A stretch of DNA of 64,000 nucleotides from Methanothrix thermoacetophila PT (GTDB lineage: Archaea > Halobacteriota > Methanosarcinia > Methanotrichales > Methanotrichaceae), in contig NC_008553.1 of NCBI RefSeq assembly GCF_000014945.1, forward strand, positions 1,302,001 through 1,366,000. The letters are read 5' to 3'. Made by a program: the position numbers and the translations under genes. The stretch's first letter is position 1. Every line of letters begins with the position of its first letter. The notes beneath the pieces are model-generated. The model ran no database searches. It saw only the letters and a program-made list of their open reading frames with translations, and had not been told where the DNA came from. This document shows positions 1-9,621 of the stretch, piece after piece.

Positions 1-2
1 AC

Positions 3-1313
3 GGCATATACCCATACCTCTCCTCCACGAACACCATATCCAGAAACACCGCGAGGACGAACGATTATGCTGTATACCTTTACAGCTCCTGGAATAACAC
101 CATCACAGAAAACGACCTCAGGATGAATGATGCATACGGAATTCTGATATACTATTCAGATAATAATACGATCTCATCGAATGATCTGAGATCAAACGAG
201 ATCGGCGGGCTGAGCGTGAGGGGTTCCAGAGGCAACAGATTATGCGGAAACATGATGGGCGACAGCCCATATTCGCTCCACATTGAGGACGCGGAGTTCA
301 ATATCGCAGAAGGAAACCGGATAAGCAATGGCGAGACTGGAATCATTCTTGAGAGGTCAATGAACAACACTCTCTCCGGCAACACAATCTCTGAGACGCT
401 TACAGGGATATCGGTCTCATCTGGCCGAGGGAATATCATTGAAGGGAATAACCTCACGGGATGTAGACTCGGCATAGAGGCGAACGCATCCATCGGGAGC
501 ATAATATCAGCGAACATCATCGAGAGATGCGATCTGTGCGTTCATCTCCTCCACTCTCCGGCCTCCAGGCTCGAGGGCAACATCATCAGGCAGGGCAGCT
601 CAGGGGTGCTCGTCGAGGCGTCCGATGGTTTTGCAGCGGTCGATAACACGTTCGATGGTGTGCCCAGAGCAATTACCATCACTGCATCCCACGGCTCCCG
701 GGTATCGAACAGCAGCATAACCGGAGCTGACACCGCGATTCTCGTGAACTCCTCTGAAGAGGTGGTGGTGGAGGGCAACAGCATGAGCAACTCCACTGAG
801 GGCATCAGGCTCCTCGCATCATATGATACAGAGATCGCCGGGAACGTCATCACAGGCGCTAAGAACGGAATCATCCTGGACGAATCGAATGAAAACACAA
901 TCGAGGAGAATAACATCTCGAGATGCAACAGCGGGATCACGCTCTCACGCTCCTGGAGGAACGTTCTGATGATGAATAACATCTCATACAACACCAACGG
1001 CCTGGTGCTGGATGAGGGCATGTATCCCATAGAGTCAAGCGAGAATCAGATCTACCTCAACAGCTTCGTTCAGAACAGAAACGATGTCGTCTCATACATA
1101 TCGAGCAATTTCTGGAGCTCTCCCACGAGCATTCGATACATCTATCGCGGCAGGAGCTTCGAGAGCCGGATGGGCAACTACTGGCACGGTTTGGAGGGGG
1201 AGGACAGGAACGGCGATGGGATACTGGACAGTGGCAGGAGCGTTGGCCTCGAGGACGACCCCTATCCGCTCGCAGAGCCTCCGGAGAGGTACAGGGTGCT
1301 CTCAGGCGTGTGA
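3..1313 (+). CDS. NosD-like right-handed beta-helix repeat protein (5' end outside window)
   Basis: The frame is already open at base 3, so the gene begins before the window and only its C-terminal ~436 residues are visible. The sequence is a succession of degenerate ~22-23 residue units with N-T-I, G-N-x-I and G-I-x-L patterns (for example NTISGNTIS-like and GIILE-like steps). This is the signature of parallel beta-helix (NosD/PbH1) proteins, which are common on methanogen cell surfaces. The C-terminus has an aromatic stretch (NYWHGLEGED) followed by an Asp-rich segment DRNGDGILD that resembles a calcium-binding or dockerin-like loop and often closes such proteins. Role inferred: extracellular, carbohydrate-binding or surface-layer-associated. 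No enzyme function can be assigned. Confidence 0.8.
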   Translation, partial: GIYPYLSSTNTISRNTARTNDYAVYLYSSWNNTITENDLRMNDAYGILIYYSDNNTISSNDLRSNEIGGLSVRGSRGNRLCGNMMGDSPYSLHIEDAEFNIAEGNRISNGETGIILERSMNNTLSGNTISETLTGISVSSGRGNIIEGNNLTGCRLGIEANASIGSIISANIIERCDLCVHLLHSPASRLEGNIIRQGSSGVLVEASDGFAAVDNTFDGVPRAITITASHGSRVSNSSITGADTAILVNSSEEVVVEGNSMSNSTEGIRLLASYDTEIAGNVITGAKNGIILDESNENTIEENNISRCNSGITLSRSWRNVLMMNNISYNTNGLVLDEGMYPIESSENQIYLNSFVQNRNDVVSYISSNFWSSPTSIRYIYRGRSFESRMGNYWHGLEGEDRNGDGILDSGRSVGLEDDPYPLAEPPERYRVLSGV

Positions 1314-1434
1314 TGGACGGATGTAGACTCCTGTAACCTCAACGCAGATGTGCCATCTGATCACCGGGCGCGTTTAGAAACGAGCCTCATCGTCGCACGA
1401 CGGCCGGGTTAAGTCGTTGATGAAGCCGTACTGG

Positions 1435-1932
1435 CTACCCCGTGCTGCCAGCTTCGCTGTAAGTCAGATCGAATACCATATCGGTCAGCCAGCGACGGAA
1501 CGACTCATTGTCGCTGAATTGCTTGAACAGCTCCGTATCATCCTGGAGCAACGCGGTCATCACCCGAACGAGGGCCTTGTCGTGCTCGATGCGTGCGTTT
1601 TGTTTGTCGGAATGCTTGCGTGCATTCTGGTAGGCGGTGTCGGCCGCTACGCGTGCAGGAATCTCCTCGGTGATCAGTTTGCGCACCCGATCGGCGTCTG
1701 TCCAGGGAATGTTGCCGAACTGATCATTAAAAGCCTTGATGATGTTCGAGAGACGGTCGAGCTCTGGTTCGTGCTTGTGTCCACCGCCCACAGTGGGCAC
1801 CGGTTCGATCTCGGCATCCGCATCGGGAAGCGCGATCCTCCTGCTCGCCTGCTTTTCGACCCGGTAGCTCTCCATGTCGATCGCCTCAAGGATGCCCTTT
1901 GAGAGGTCCTCCTCTTTCGGCGCCGGCAGTTT
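1435..1932 (-). pseudogene. C-terminal remnant of type I restriction subunit HsdR
   Basis: About 165 residues matching the end of EcoEI-type HsdR: an EEDLSKGILEAIDMESYRVEKQ-like start, then ELDRLSNIIKAFNDQFGNIPW, ADRVRKLI, AADTAYQNARK and a terminal FRRWLTDMVFDLTY. The nuclease and helicase domains, about 85% of a normal HsdR, are absent. In this frame a stop lies just upstream of the homologous part, and the preceding bases belong in another frame to the start of a DUF3800 gene. The junction near 1925-1935 is therefore a deletion scar that removed the rest of DUF3800 and most of hsdR. The fragment cannot restrict DNA. Confidence 0.8.
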
Positions 1933-2075
1933 TGGAGCACGGCGCGGACCTCATCGAGATGCTCTCTGCTAACCAACAACAGGCCGATCAAGAGCCAGCG
2001 TTTGTTTGGCTCGCTCTCGTCATGGAAGACGAGGTATTCGGCCGTCCGTTGTTGGTCCCACAGATCTCGTTGCAC
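1926..2075 (-). pseudogene. N-terminal remnant of a DUF3800 protein
   Basis: The frame starts with GTG four bases after the hsdS stop. It reads EYLVFHDESE followed by KRWLLIGLLLVSREHLDEVR, the usual beginning of DUF3800 proteins (an acidic DES-type motif followed by a hydrophobic W-x-I-G strand). After about 50 residues it runs out of frame into the hsdR C-terminal sequence, and continues only as a shifted reading down to 1674. DUF3800 genes are often found between hsdS and hsdR in type I systems, so the original order was probably hsdS-DUF3800-hsdR. The family assignment rests on a short segment. Confidence 0.55.
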
Positions 2076-2078
2076 AGC

Positions 2079-2758
<680 letters not shown>

Positions 2759-2812
2759 TCGGGCCTCCCCTCCATTGCCAAATAATCGCCAAAATCGCCA
2801 AGTATATGCCAA

Positions 2813-4159
2813 CTAATCGCCAACCCTCCGCAGGGCATAGTAAGCGCTTCTCCCCTTGCCGCGAGGTTTCAGGATGCCCAACTCCACCAGGCGCTTGAGA
2901 TCAAGCCTTGCCCCTTCATCGGAGACGCCCGTAAATGCCCTGAACTCTCGGTTGGTGATCTTCCCGTGCTCCTTCACATAAAGCACCGCCTGGATTTGGC
3001 GCTCGTTCAAGCCCAGCGCCCGCAGGCGCTCCAGTGTGTAAGGGTCTTGCAGGAAGGTCACCCGGAGGCCGCCCTGCCAGTGGGCGAACTCAGGCTCCAG
3101 AAACCCCTGCTCGTGACAGAGGCGGATGATGCGCGTGGTGCCCGTGCCCCAGCGTTCGATGACACCGGCAAAATAGAAAGCCTGCGCAATCAACGGGTTG
3201 CGGAGCACCGACGAGTGCGGACCGTAAAGCGCCTCCGGCGTCAGGGGTGGGGGAAGTTCACCCGGACTCCAGACCTCAAGGCGGCCTTCTTCCAGACGAA
3301 TCTGGATGTCCGCCGGATAGGTGTAATCCCGGTGGATGAGGGCATTCACCACCGCCTCGCGCAGGGCCTCCAGCGGATACTCCCACACTTCCTTGCGCCG
3401 GAGTCCTTCAAGCGTCGGTTCCTCGACCTTGATCTCGAAACGCACCTTGAGCACCTGCCGGAAGCGCTCCATGACGCCTTCGAGCTGTTGCCAGAGGGTG
3501 CCCTGAAAGTCGTGGCTGTCCAGAATCTCGTTACCCCGGAAAAGTCCGACGCGCACCTGAGCCAACGGAAAGAGCCGCTGTGGGCGTTTTCCAAAGAGCA
3601 ACACCGCGGCGTTCTTGAGCCTGCCGTCGCTCAGGAGATCGAGGTTCTGCAGGGTCTGCTCGGGGTTTTCAGCGTCGAGATAAGGGAGCTTAGGCCGGGC
3701 CAGGCGGGCGAAGTTGGCAAGGGCTTCGCGATTAACCTCATCCAGGCCCCACTCGCTGGGGAGGCCATCCCAGGTGCGTCCCGAGCGCTCCAGGATGTGT
3801 CGGGCCAGTTCATCCGGGGAGTAGTCCCGGTTCGTCGTACCTACTCGGCGGAGATACCGACCGCCGTAGGAGACTAGGCCAGCCGCCGGTTCCACTTGAA
3901 TTTCGATGACTGGTCTGCCTTTCATGTCCACCACCTGAATGGAGGGCGTGACGCCTAAATGGGATGCGATGAGGTTCGTAATTCGCTGGACCTCCCGGTC
4001 GTCCACCGTCGTCCCCACAATCTCGCCATCGTCCCGGATGCCGACAAGAAGCGTTCCGCCTCGAGTGTTGGCGAGAGCCGCCAGGTCCTCCAGGGCCCTG
4101 TCGGTCCACTGGCGCTTGAACTCCAGCGTTTCTCCCTCCTGTTGGTCGATTCTGGGCAT
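2813..4159 (-). CDS. AlbA_2 (Schlafen-like) DNA-binding protein with HATPase_c_4 domain
   Basis: 448 residues. The N-terminal ~130 residues have the AlbA_2/Schlafen-like pattern (ETLEFKRQW, then ALANTRGGTLLVGIRDDGEIVG, a YLRRVGTTN step). The middle contains the HATPase_c_4 region (EYPLEALREAVVNALIHRDY, then IERWGTGTTRII). The last ~60 residues form a winged helix (NREFRAFTGVSDEGARLDLKRLV). Such proteins are predicted ATP-dependent transcriptional regulators and are frequent inside type I restriction-modification operons. It lies between hsdM (17 bp gap) and hsdS (ATG of hsdS 54 bp downstream) and is intact, unlike most of its neighbours. The precise role in these operons is not established. 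Confidence 0.85.
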   Translation of the reverse strand: MPRIDQQEGETLEFKRQWTDRALEDLAALANTRGGTLLVGIRDDGEIVGTTVDDREVQRITNLIASHLGVTPSIQVVDMKGRPVIEIQVEPAAGLVSYGGRYLRRVGTTNRDYSPDELARHILERSGRTWDGLPSEWGLDEVNREALANFARLARPKLPYLDAENPEQTLQNLDLLSDGRLKNAAVLLFGKRPQRLFPLAQVRVGLFRGNEILDSHDFQGTLWQQLEGVMERFRQVLKVRFEIKVEEPTLEGLRRKEVWEYPLEALREAVVNALIHRDYTYPADIQIRLEEGRLEVWSPGELPPPLTPEALYGPHSSVLRNPLIAQAFYFAGVIERWGTGTTRIIRLCHEQGFLEPEFAHWQGGLRVTFLQDPYTLERLRALGLNERQIQAVLYVKEHGKITNREFRAFTGVSDEGARLDLKRLVELGILKPRGKGRSAYYALRRVGD

Positions 4160-4175
4160 CTTTGCTCTACCCTCG

Positions 4176-5744
4176 CTAAGTCAGTCCCAAGGCTTTCAGT
4201 ACTTCGTTCAGCTTCCGGTCGGCCTGGGCTCGCTCTTCCTCGGCCTCCCTGAGGAGGACCACCGCGTCTTCCAACGCCAGAACCTCCTCCTTGTCGTTGC
4301 TGGCCACGTAGCGGCTCGGCGAAAGGTTGTAGTCGTTTCGGGCGGCTTCCTCGTTGGTGATGACCGCCGCGAGGCCTTCCTCGGCCCGCCAGTCGTGGTA
4401 CAGCCGGGCGATGGTCTCGATGTGCTCGTCGGCCAGGTAGTTCTTGGGCCGCCCCTTGGCGAACAGTTTGGAGGCGTTGATGAGCAGAATCTCCCCCGGG
4501 CGGCGCTTGCGGCGGTTGACCACGATTATGAACCCTGGGGCGGTGGTGTTGTAGAACATGTTCTCAGGGAGCAGGATCGCGGCCTCTATCAGGTCGTTCT
4601 CAACGAACGCCCTGCGGATGTCACGCTCGCGGTTCGAGCCCTGATTGCCGCTCCCGCGGGAGACCGCGCCCGTATCCAGCACCACGGCCATGCGGCCGCG
4701 CTCGTTCAGTGAGGCCAGCATGTGCTGCAGCCAGCCCCAGTCCGCGCTGGATGAGGGAGGCACACCGAAACGGAAGCGCTCGTAGGGGTCGTTCTCATAG
4801 ACCTCGGTCGGAAAGTCCTGGTTCCACATGGGATTGGCGGTGACCAGGTCAAAGGTCATCAACCGACCGGTGGCGTCGCGAAACGCGGGGTTGCGCATGG
4901 TGTCGCCCAGGCGGATGTCGGCCTCCATGTCGTGGATGACTGCGTTCATGCGGGCCATGGCAAAGGTGGTGGGGTTGATCTCCTGGCCGAAGAGGCGCAG
5001 GGGTGCGTGTTCGGGCGGCAGGCGGCGGTGGCCGTTTTGCTGCTCCCCGCGGGTTTCCAACAGTCTCAGGTGGCACTTGATGAGCAAGCCGCCAGAGCCA
5101 CAGGCCGGATCGTATACGGTCATGCCGGGCTCAGGCTCCAGGATGCGGGCCATGAGCACCGCCACCTCGCGCGGGGTGTAGAACTCGCCCGCGCTCTGCC
5201 CCTGGCCTTCGGCGAACTTGCGCAGCAGGTACTCGTAGGCGCGTCCCAGGATGTCCGGCTCCACGTCCCGCAGCCCCAGACGATGGCGGGAGAGCACATT
5301 CACGAGCTTGGCGAGGTACTCATCGGGCACGATGTGCTGGCCGGCAGCGGTGGCGTTGAAGTCCACCAGGTCAATGACGCCCCGCAGCCGCGGGTTTTCG
5401 CGGGCCACCGCCCGCACCGCGTCGGTCAGGTACTGGCCGAGCCCCGTGGTCTGCTTGCGGATGTTGGACCAGCGGGCCCTTTCCGGGATGTAGAAGCGTA
5501 CCGAGCCGCGGCTATTTGCGATGGTACCGCGCTCGCGCTCATCCTCCACGATGCGCGTCGCTACATCCCGGCTGCCGAATTCCTCGGCCAGACGGTCAAG
5601 TTCGTCCTCGAACACGTCGGAAAGCCGCTTCAGGAAAACCAGCGGCAGGATGTAGTCCTTGAACTTGGGAGCGTCCAGGGGACCGCGAATGGCGCAGGCC
5701 GCGTCCCAGAGCCAGGTTTCCAGGGTAGATATGTCAAGCGGCAC
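4176..5744 (-). CDS. hsdM: Type I restriction-modification methyltransferase subunit HsdM
   Basis: 522 residues, normal for the family. HsdM N-terminal helical domain at about 1-130 (WLWDAACAIRG, ILPLVFLKRLSDVF). N6-adenine methylase domain follows, with the SAM-binding motif DPACGSGG at 212-219 and a catalytic motif read as NPMW at 304-307 in place of the commoner NPPF/NPPY; I recall NPMW from one HsdM subgroup. The start is GTG at 5744 with an AGGAGGT site upstream; the next ATGs are internal. It would methylate adenine only together with an HsdS, and the adjacent hsdS is broken, so in situ activity needs an S subunit from elsewhere. Codon and base composition are more GC-rich than the methanogen genes on either side, suggesting transfer. 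Confidence 0.9.
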   Translation of the reverse strand: MPLDISTLETWLWDAACAIRGPLDAPKFKDYILPLVFLKRLSDVFEDELDRLAEEFGSRDVATRIVEDERERGTIANSRGSVRFYIPERARWSNIRKQTTGLGQYLTDAVRAVARENPRLRGVIDLVDFNATAAGQHIVPDEYLAKLVNVLSRHRLGLRDVEPDILGRAYEYLLRKFAEGQGQSAGEFYTPREVAVLMARILEPEPGMTVYDPACGSGGLLIKCHLRLLETRGEQQNGHRRLPPEHAPLRLFGQEINPTTFAMARMNAVIHDMEADIRLGDTMRNPAFRDATGRLMTFDLVTANPMWNQDFPTEVYENDPYERFRFGVPPSSSADWGWLQHMLASLNERGRMAVVLDTGAVSRGSGNQGSNRERDIRRAFVENDLIEAAILLPENMFYNTTAPGFIIVVNRRKRRPGEILLINASKLFAKGRPKNYLADEHIETIARLYHDWRAEEGLAAVITNEEAARNDYNLSPSRYVASNDKEEVLALEDAVVLLREAEEERAQADRKLNEVLKALGLT

Positions 5745-6163
5745 AGGGTTGTACCTCCTTTGGGCGGTTTTGGTAGAACCTGGTAAATGGAACGACCGGT
5801 TCCTGAATTATTATCTTGCTGCCTGTGTTTCAGGCATTCCAGCGGATTCTTCGTAGCGTAGGCAAAGGCAAGCCAGAGGTCTCTCGCATAGGTCTTAACC
5901 TGCTCAAGCCCTTCCTCCGGCGGCTCTGATTCGCCCTTGGCCTCCACCATCGCAATCGGAAAAGCGTCTGAGAGATGAAGGAGGTAATCGACTTTTCGCG
6001 CCTTGCCCCTGCGAACCCGATCGCCCACCAGGATGACGCGCCCCTGCGTGTACTGCTGGTCCCGCTGGTAGTAGTGCTCCCTTGTGATTTGTGTGTCGGC
6101 CCAGCCTGCGGCTTTCAGTTTCGGGTCGATGAGCGTTGCCCGCGCGTCCGCCTCGTTTCTCAT
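5630..6163 (-). pseudogene. N-terminal remnant of HsdR fused to unrelated sequence
   Basis: ATG at 6163 behind AGAGGAGG. The first ~104 residues match the HsdR N-terminal nuclease domain: KLKAAGW, REHYYQRDQQYTQGRVI, then KVDYLLHLSDAFPIAMVEAK, where the D...(E/V)EAK pattern supplies the PD-(D/E)xK nuclease residues, and EEGLEQVKTYA. Homology stops at about 5852 (after LWLAFAYAT). The frame then runs through the short hsdM leader and 115 bp into hsdM in another frame before a stop at 5630. Helicase and C-terminal domains are missing. It and the HsdR C-terminal piece at the far end of the island may be two ends of one gene split by rearrangement, or come from two systems. Confidence 0.75.
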
Positions 6164-6176
6164 GCGACAGCCTCCT

Positions 6177-6767
6177 CTAGTGCTCGCCAACCTCCTTATT
6201 GTTTTCTTCGTTAAAGCGCCGCACCAGCTCCTCGAAGATGGTGCCCATGGCGTGATTGTCGAGGCCCGGCAGGCGCACGCTGCCGTCGCTGTTGAGCACA
6301 GGGTAAGGACTCAGGTTGATGGACGGGTCGAGGAACTTCTCGATGAGCGTGCCCAGCGCGTCTGCTTTGGCCAGGCGAGGGATTTGGTTGCGGAACTCGA
6401 AGTTGTCGATGATCTCCTGCACGTTGGGCGAGAAGCCATCTAGGTAGGCGCGAAAATCCGCCTCCAGTTGCTGGCGGCTGGCACGCGCCTTGAGGTCGCG
6501 TAGCGTGAAGGGGGAGGTGTTGTAGAAGGCTTGACCAGCGGCCTGTCGCAGAGCAGCATCTTGGTGTACGATCCCCGCTTTGTCGAGTGAAGCTTTCATG
6601 TCGAGCACGGCCTGCTTGGTGGGCTCCAATACCGCATCCAGTCTGCGGATCACGGTCATCGGGAGAATGACGTCACGATATTTGCCGCGCACGTAGAGGT
6701 CGCGCAACACGTCGTCGGCGATGCCCCAGATGAAATTCGTGATCCATGTGATTTGACCGTTTTCCAT
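6177..6767 (-). pseudogene. N-terminal fragment of a second HsdM
   Basis: 196 residues corresponding to the HsdM N-terminal helical domain of a different subfamily from the intact hsdM downstream: FIWGIADDVLRD, VRGKYRDVILPMTVIRRLDA, QAFYNTSPFTLRDL, GFSPNVQEIIDNF, then DNHAMGTIFEELVRRFNEE. It stops at TAG immediately after EVGEH, exactly where the family continues with an FTPRD motif and the methylase domain. The hsdR N-terminal remnant starts 13 bp later. The SAM and catalytic motifs are absent, so it is inactive. The abrupt end in a conserved block points to a deletion joining this hsdM to the region before hsdR. Confidence 0.8.
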
Positions 6768-6927
6768 GCTAAACCATCCTCTAATCTAGTAGAGGCATGC
6801 CGTTCTAAGAGATGCATCCGATGATTCTGCTCTCAATCACCTGGTGAACTTTCTGCGAATAAAAATTATGCTCGAGATCGCAGACCGCGCCCGCCTCACC
6901 GGTCCAGAGGGTGTTCCTCTCAGGATG

Positions 6928-8214
6928 CTACTTCAGAAGCGTGTACAGTGTGGCCGCGGTCAGCGCGTCCCCCAGGCCGACGGTCGTCACAGGATCCGAC
7001 GCCACGAAGGATGGATGAACGCAGACGCTCGATCCATCGTTTTCCCTGAACGCGCCGAGACCAGCCCTCCTCCCGCCGGCGCGCAAGAGATCCTCCACCG
7101 CCCTCCTCCCCTCATCACTCACGCCCAGATTCGCCGATCTATCAATTGACCCTGTCGCAGCGAGCCGGCCCGCGATCTCCGCGCCCATCTCCAGTGCCGC
7201 GATCTCTTTTACCGGATCAGGCGAGATGCTCACCGTGAACTCCCGGGTGTGGACACACACCCTGGGGATGCCAAACTCCTCTTGTATCTGCTCGGCAGCC
7301 CCTGCGATATCCTCCCAGTTCTCCCCTGAATCCGCCAGCATCGAGAGCTCATCCTCATTCATGCCGATGCTATCGACCTCCAGGATCTCCAGGAGGAATC
7401 TCATGACCTCCTCTCGTTCAAAACTGCCCATCTCAGCGTGGCTGTATCGCGTGTCGAGCCACCATCTCATCAAGCCCAGACGCTCCTCGAATATCTCCCT
7501 GTGGAGCTCGTAGGGGACGAGATGGAATCCCGAAAGCACCACACCCTTCACAGCAGGATCCGGCCTTCCCAGAAACGCTCGGAATGCGGGATTGATGTGC
7601 ATCATCCGATTCAGCGGGTCGAACGTCGCGATTATCCTGTTCTCTCTCGGAGCCATGATCCTGCCCGAAGGCGTATCGACACACTCACCACTCCTGTACT
7701 GTATCACGAAGTGCCTGAGCTCCTGCCCATCCTTTGACGCATGCACAGGATCTGTGAGTGAAACGCCTCCTCCCATGACAGGAACCCTGACCGCATGATG
7801 AAAAAGAGATGCCTGGCGTGGAGTAAGGGATGGAACGTTGACGACGGGCTCTGCTCCGAGCGCGGCGAGAACGTTTGCGATGTTCCCCGCATTCCCACCC
7901 ATTCTGATCTCCCAGTTGAAGAGCGATGCGATCTCATCCGCAACCTTCTCACCCTCAATAATCAGCTCGCTTCCCGTTCCGTGGCCCATGTGATGCAGGA
8001 TCGAGATCGCGAGATCAGACAGGGACGTGATCCCCGATGGGATCTCCAGGGATCTGAGTAATGGACAGAGATCCCGGAAGAGCATCTCGATCTCCTCCCC
8101 TGTAATGGTGTGAACGCAGTCGATGTTGACGTTGAATGCGCAGAGCACCCTGAGATCAGATCCTGATGAGATTGTATTTGCCGGTGCCAAGGCCGATCTT
8201 CTCCCCATACACAA
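6928..8214 (-). CDS. ADP-dependent phosphofructokinase/glucokinase family protein
   Basis: Member of the ADP-dependent sugar kinase family (ADP_PFK_GK), which phosphorylates glucose or fructose-6-phosphate with ADP in the modified archaeal Embden-Meyerhof pathway. Family marks are RVLCAFNVNIDCVH near the N-terminus, RMGGNAGNIANVLAALGA (sugar/nucleotide pocket), the GMNEDEL segment and the C-terminal VGLGDALTA motif containing the catalytic Asp. In acetoclastic methanogens it probably serves glycogen or sugar-phosphate turnover. The start is uncertain: the ATG at 8214 overlaps the upstream gene by 59 bp and adds ~20 residues that do not look conserved; a TTG near 8190 preceded by GGGGAG is a credible alternative. 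Substrate (glucose versus fructose-6-phosphate) cannot be told by eye. Confidence 0.85.
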   Translation of the reverse strand: MCMGRRSALAPANTISSGSDLRVLCAFNVNIDCVHTITGEEIEMLFRDLCPLLRSLEIPSGITSLSDLAISILHHMGHGTGSELIIEGEKVADEIASLFNWEIRMGGNAGNIANVLAALGAEPVVNVPSLTPRQASLFHHAVRVPVMGGGVSLTDPVHASKDGQELRHFVIQYRSGECVDTPSGRIMAPRENRIIATFDPLNRMMHINPAFRAFLGRPDPAVKGVVLSGFHLVPYELHREIFEERLGLMRWWLDTRYSHAEMGSFEREEVMRFLLEILEVDSIGMNEDELSMLADSGENWEDIAGAAEQIQEEFGIPRVCVHTREFTVSISPDPVKEIAALEMGAEIAGRLAATGSIDRSANLGVSDEGRRAVEDLLRAGGRRAGLGAFRENDGSSVCVHPSFVASDPVTTVGLGDALTAATLYTLLK

Positions 8215-9262
8215 TCTGATGCAGAGCGTTCGTCGACTCCCAGCACCCCCTGAACTTGTCCTCTCCGGGCATCCTGTTGCTCTTCAGGTAGCTGTTCTCG
8301 AGCCCCATCTGCGCGTTGACTAGATCGTAGCTGGCCATGTCGATGGCGACCGGGTCCCTGGATGCGAGAATTCCTATGTCCGGGACCACCGGAGCATCGG
8401 ACCAGGGGACGCAGTCGCAGTCCGGCGTTATATCGATCAGAAAGTTGAAGAAACCGACGCGTCCGGATTTGCCGAGAACAGCTCCATATGCATACTCAAC
8501 CATTCTCTCCACGAATGGGGGTATCGCAACAGCCCAGTCGAAGTCCATTGCCCTCTCCAGGCATGCCCTGACGCACTCGCCGCATCCGACACAGACACCG
8601 AGATCTATGTATGCTTTCCCGTCAACCACAGAGATTGCAGACCTGGGGCACGCCTTCATGCATCTGCCGCATCCCCTGCATTTCTCTTTATACACCATGG
8701 GCTTTGCAGTGTGCTGCTCAGCCTTTCCGATCGGCGGCGCGCACCCCATGCCGAGGTTCTTTATCGCCCCGCCGAAGCCCGCCACCATGTGCGCCTTGAA
8801 GTGAGATATCACGATCATGCTCTCGGCGCTGACGATATCCCCGGCGATCCTCACAGATCTGAAGTGATTGAGGTTCACATCAACACTGACGTGGTTCTCG
8901 CCACGCAGTCCGTCTGCGATTATGACGGGCGCGTCGACGACCGCATATGCGAAGCCATGCCCTATCGCTGTCCGGATGTGGTCCACAGAGTTCCCACGGC
9001 CGCCGCTGTACAGCGTGTTAGTGTCCGTCAGAAACGGCCGCGCGCCCTTCTCCTTCACAAGCTTCACGACCTCACGCACGAATACAGGGCTGATGTACGT
9101 GTCATTCCCCACCTCGCCGAAGTGGAGCTTTATGGCGGTGAGATCGCCTTTATCGATAATTTTATCGAAGCCTGCAGCGTTGAAGAGCCTTCTGATCTTC
9201 TCGAGCTTGTTCTCGCCGTCGCTCCTGGATCTCATGTCCTTAAAGTAAACATCGCTGGTCAT
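8156..9262 (-). CDS. DUF362 domain protein with two 4Fe-4S clusters
   Basis: 368 residues. The DUF362 core surrounds a ferredoxin insert in the middle with two cluster motifs, CRGCGRCMKACP and CVGCGECVRAC. Other family marks are AIKLHFGEVGNDTYI near residue 45, HFKAHMVAGFGGAIKNLGMG before the clusters, and SRDPVAIDMASYDL near the C-terminus. DUF362/ferredoxin proteins are widespread in methanogens; their electron-transfer role is inferred from the clusters and no substrate is known. Cytoplasmic, no signal peptide. Its 3' end overlaps the start of the ADP-dependent kinase, suggesting coupled translation. Confidence 0.85.
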   Translation of the reverse strand: MTSDVYFKDMRSRSDGENKLEKIRRLFNAAGFDKIIDKGDLTAIKLHFGEVGNDTYISPVFVREVVKLVKEKGARPFLTDTNTLYSGGRGNSVDHIRTAIGHGFAYAVVDAPVIIADGLRGENHVSVDVNLNHFRSVRIAGDIVSAESMIVISHFKAHMVAGFGGAIKNLGMGCAPPIGKAEQHTAKPMVYKEKCRGCGRCMKACPRSAISVVDGKAYIDLGVCVGCGECVRACLERAMDFDWAVAIPPFVERMVEYAYGAVLGKSGRVGFFNFLIDITPDCDCVPWSDAPVVPDIGILASRDPVAIDMASYDLVNAQMGLENSYLKSNRMPGEDKFRGCWESTNALHQIVYGEKIGLGTGKYNLIRI

Positions 9263-9318
9263 GATACTCCCCTTTGTGAATGTGCTGGCCTGCTAATCAG
9301 GCTTTCCATGCTCTTATC

Positions 9319-9540
9319 GGACGTGTCCGAATAAGTATTAGGTGTTCGCTCTTATCCATCTGATAACTTGCCCGAAGAGGCACCAGTCACGCTGTGCGCT
9401 CGTGGCGAGCGAATGAGTGCATTCAGCAACCGGCCTGCATGGCTTCCAAGTTGCTGAATACATAAGAGCGTAGGTGTTTATTATGTGCAAAAGAGGGGAA
9501 GATCCAGATTTCTGGCCACAGCTCTTATCCGGACAGGTCC
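9319..9540. repeat. Family A inverted-repeat element, interrupted by a family B element
   Basis: Terminal inverted repeats GGACGTGTCCGAATAAG and CTTATCCGGACAGGTCC. It is flanked by perfect 8-bp direct repeats CTCTTATC at 9311-9318 and 9541-9548, read as a target duplication. A 124-bp family B copy plus its own 8-bp duplication sits inside. Subtracting these 132 bp leaves 90 bp, the size of uninterrupted A copies elsewhere in the window. Confidence 0.85.
9347..9470. mobile_element. Family B MITE-like element nested in a family A element
   Basis: 124 bp with perfect 9-bp terminal inverted repeats CGCTCTTAT / ATAAGAGCG and a TAGGTGTT target duplication at 9339-9346 and 9471-9478. Internal palindromes include CGCTCG/CGAGCG and ATTCAGCAAC/GTTGCTGAAT, so the transcript would fold into several hairpins. 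No open reading frame of note. Confidence 0.85.
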
Positions 9541-9621
9541 CTCTTATCACGCTGTGAGAGCTCTGCTGATATCGAGCATCCAACGCTCGGATGTGGTTTC
9601 ACGAATTGTCGATACGTATTT

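Noticed and set aside
2966-3877. 303-residue plus-strand reading frame
   Set aside because: It is the antisense of the AlbA_2/ATPase gene, which has clear domain motifs. The GC-rich composition leaves long frames open on the other strand.
4932-5786. 284-residue plus-strand frame
   Set aside because: Antisense shadow of hsdM; no recognisable protein features and no ribosome binding site.
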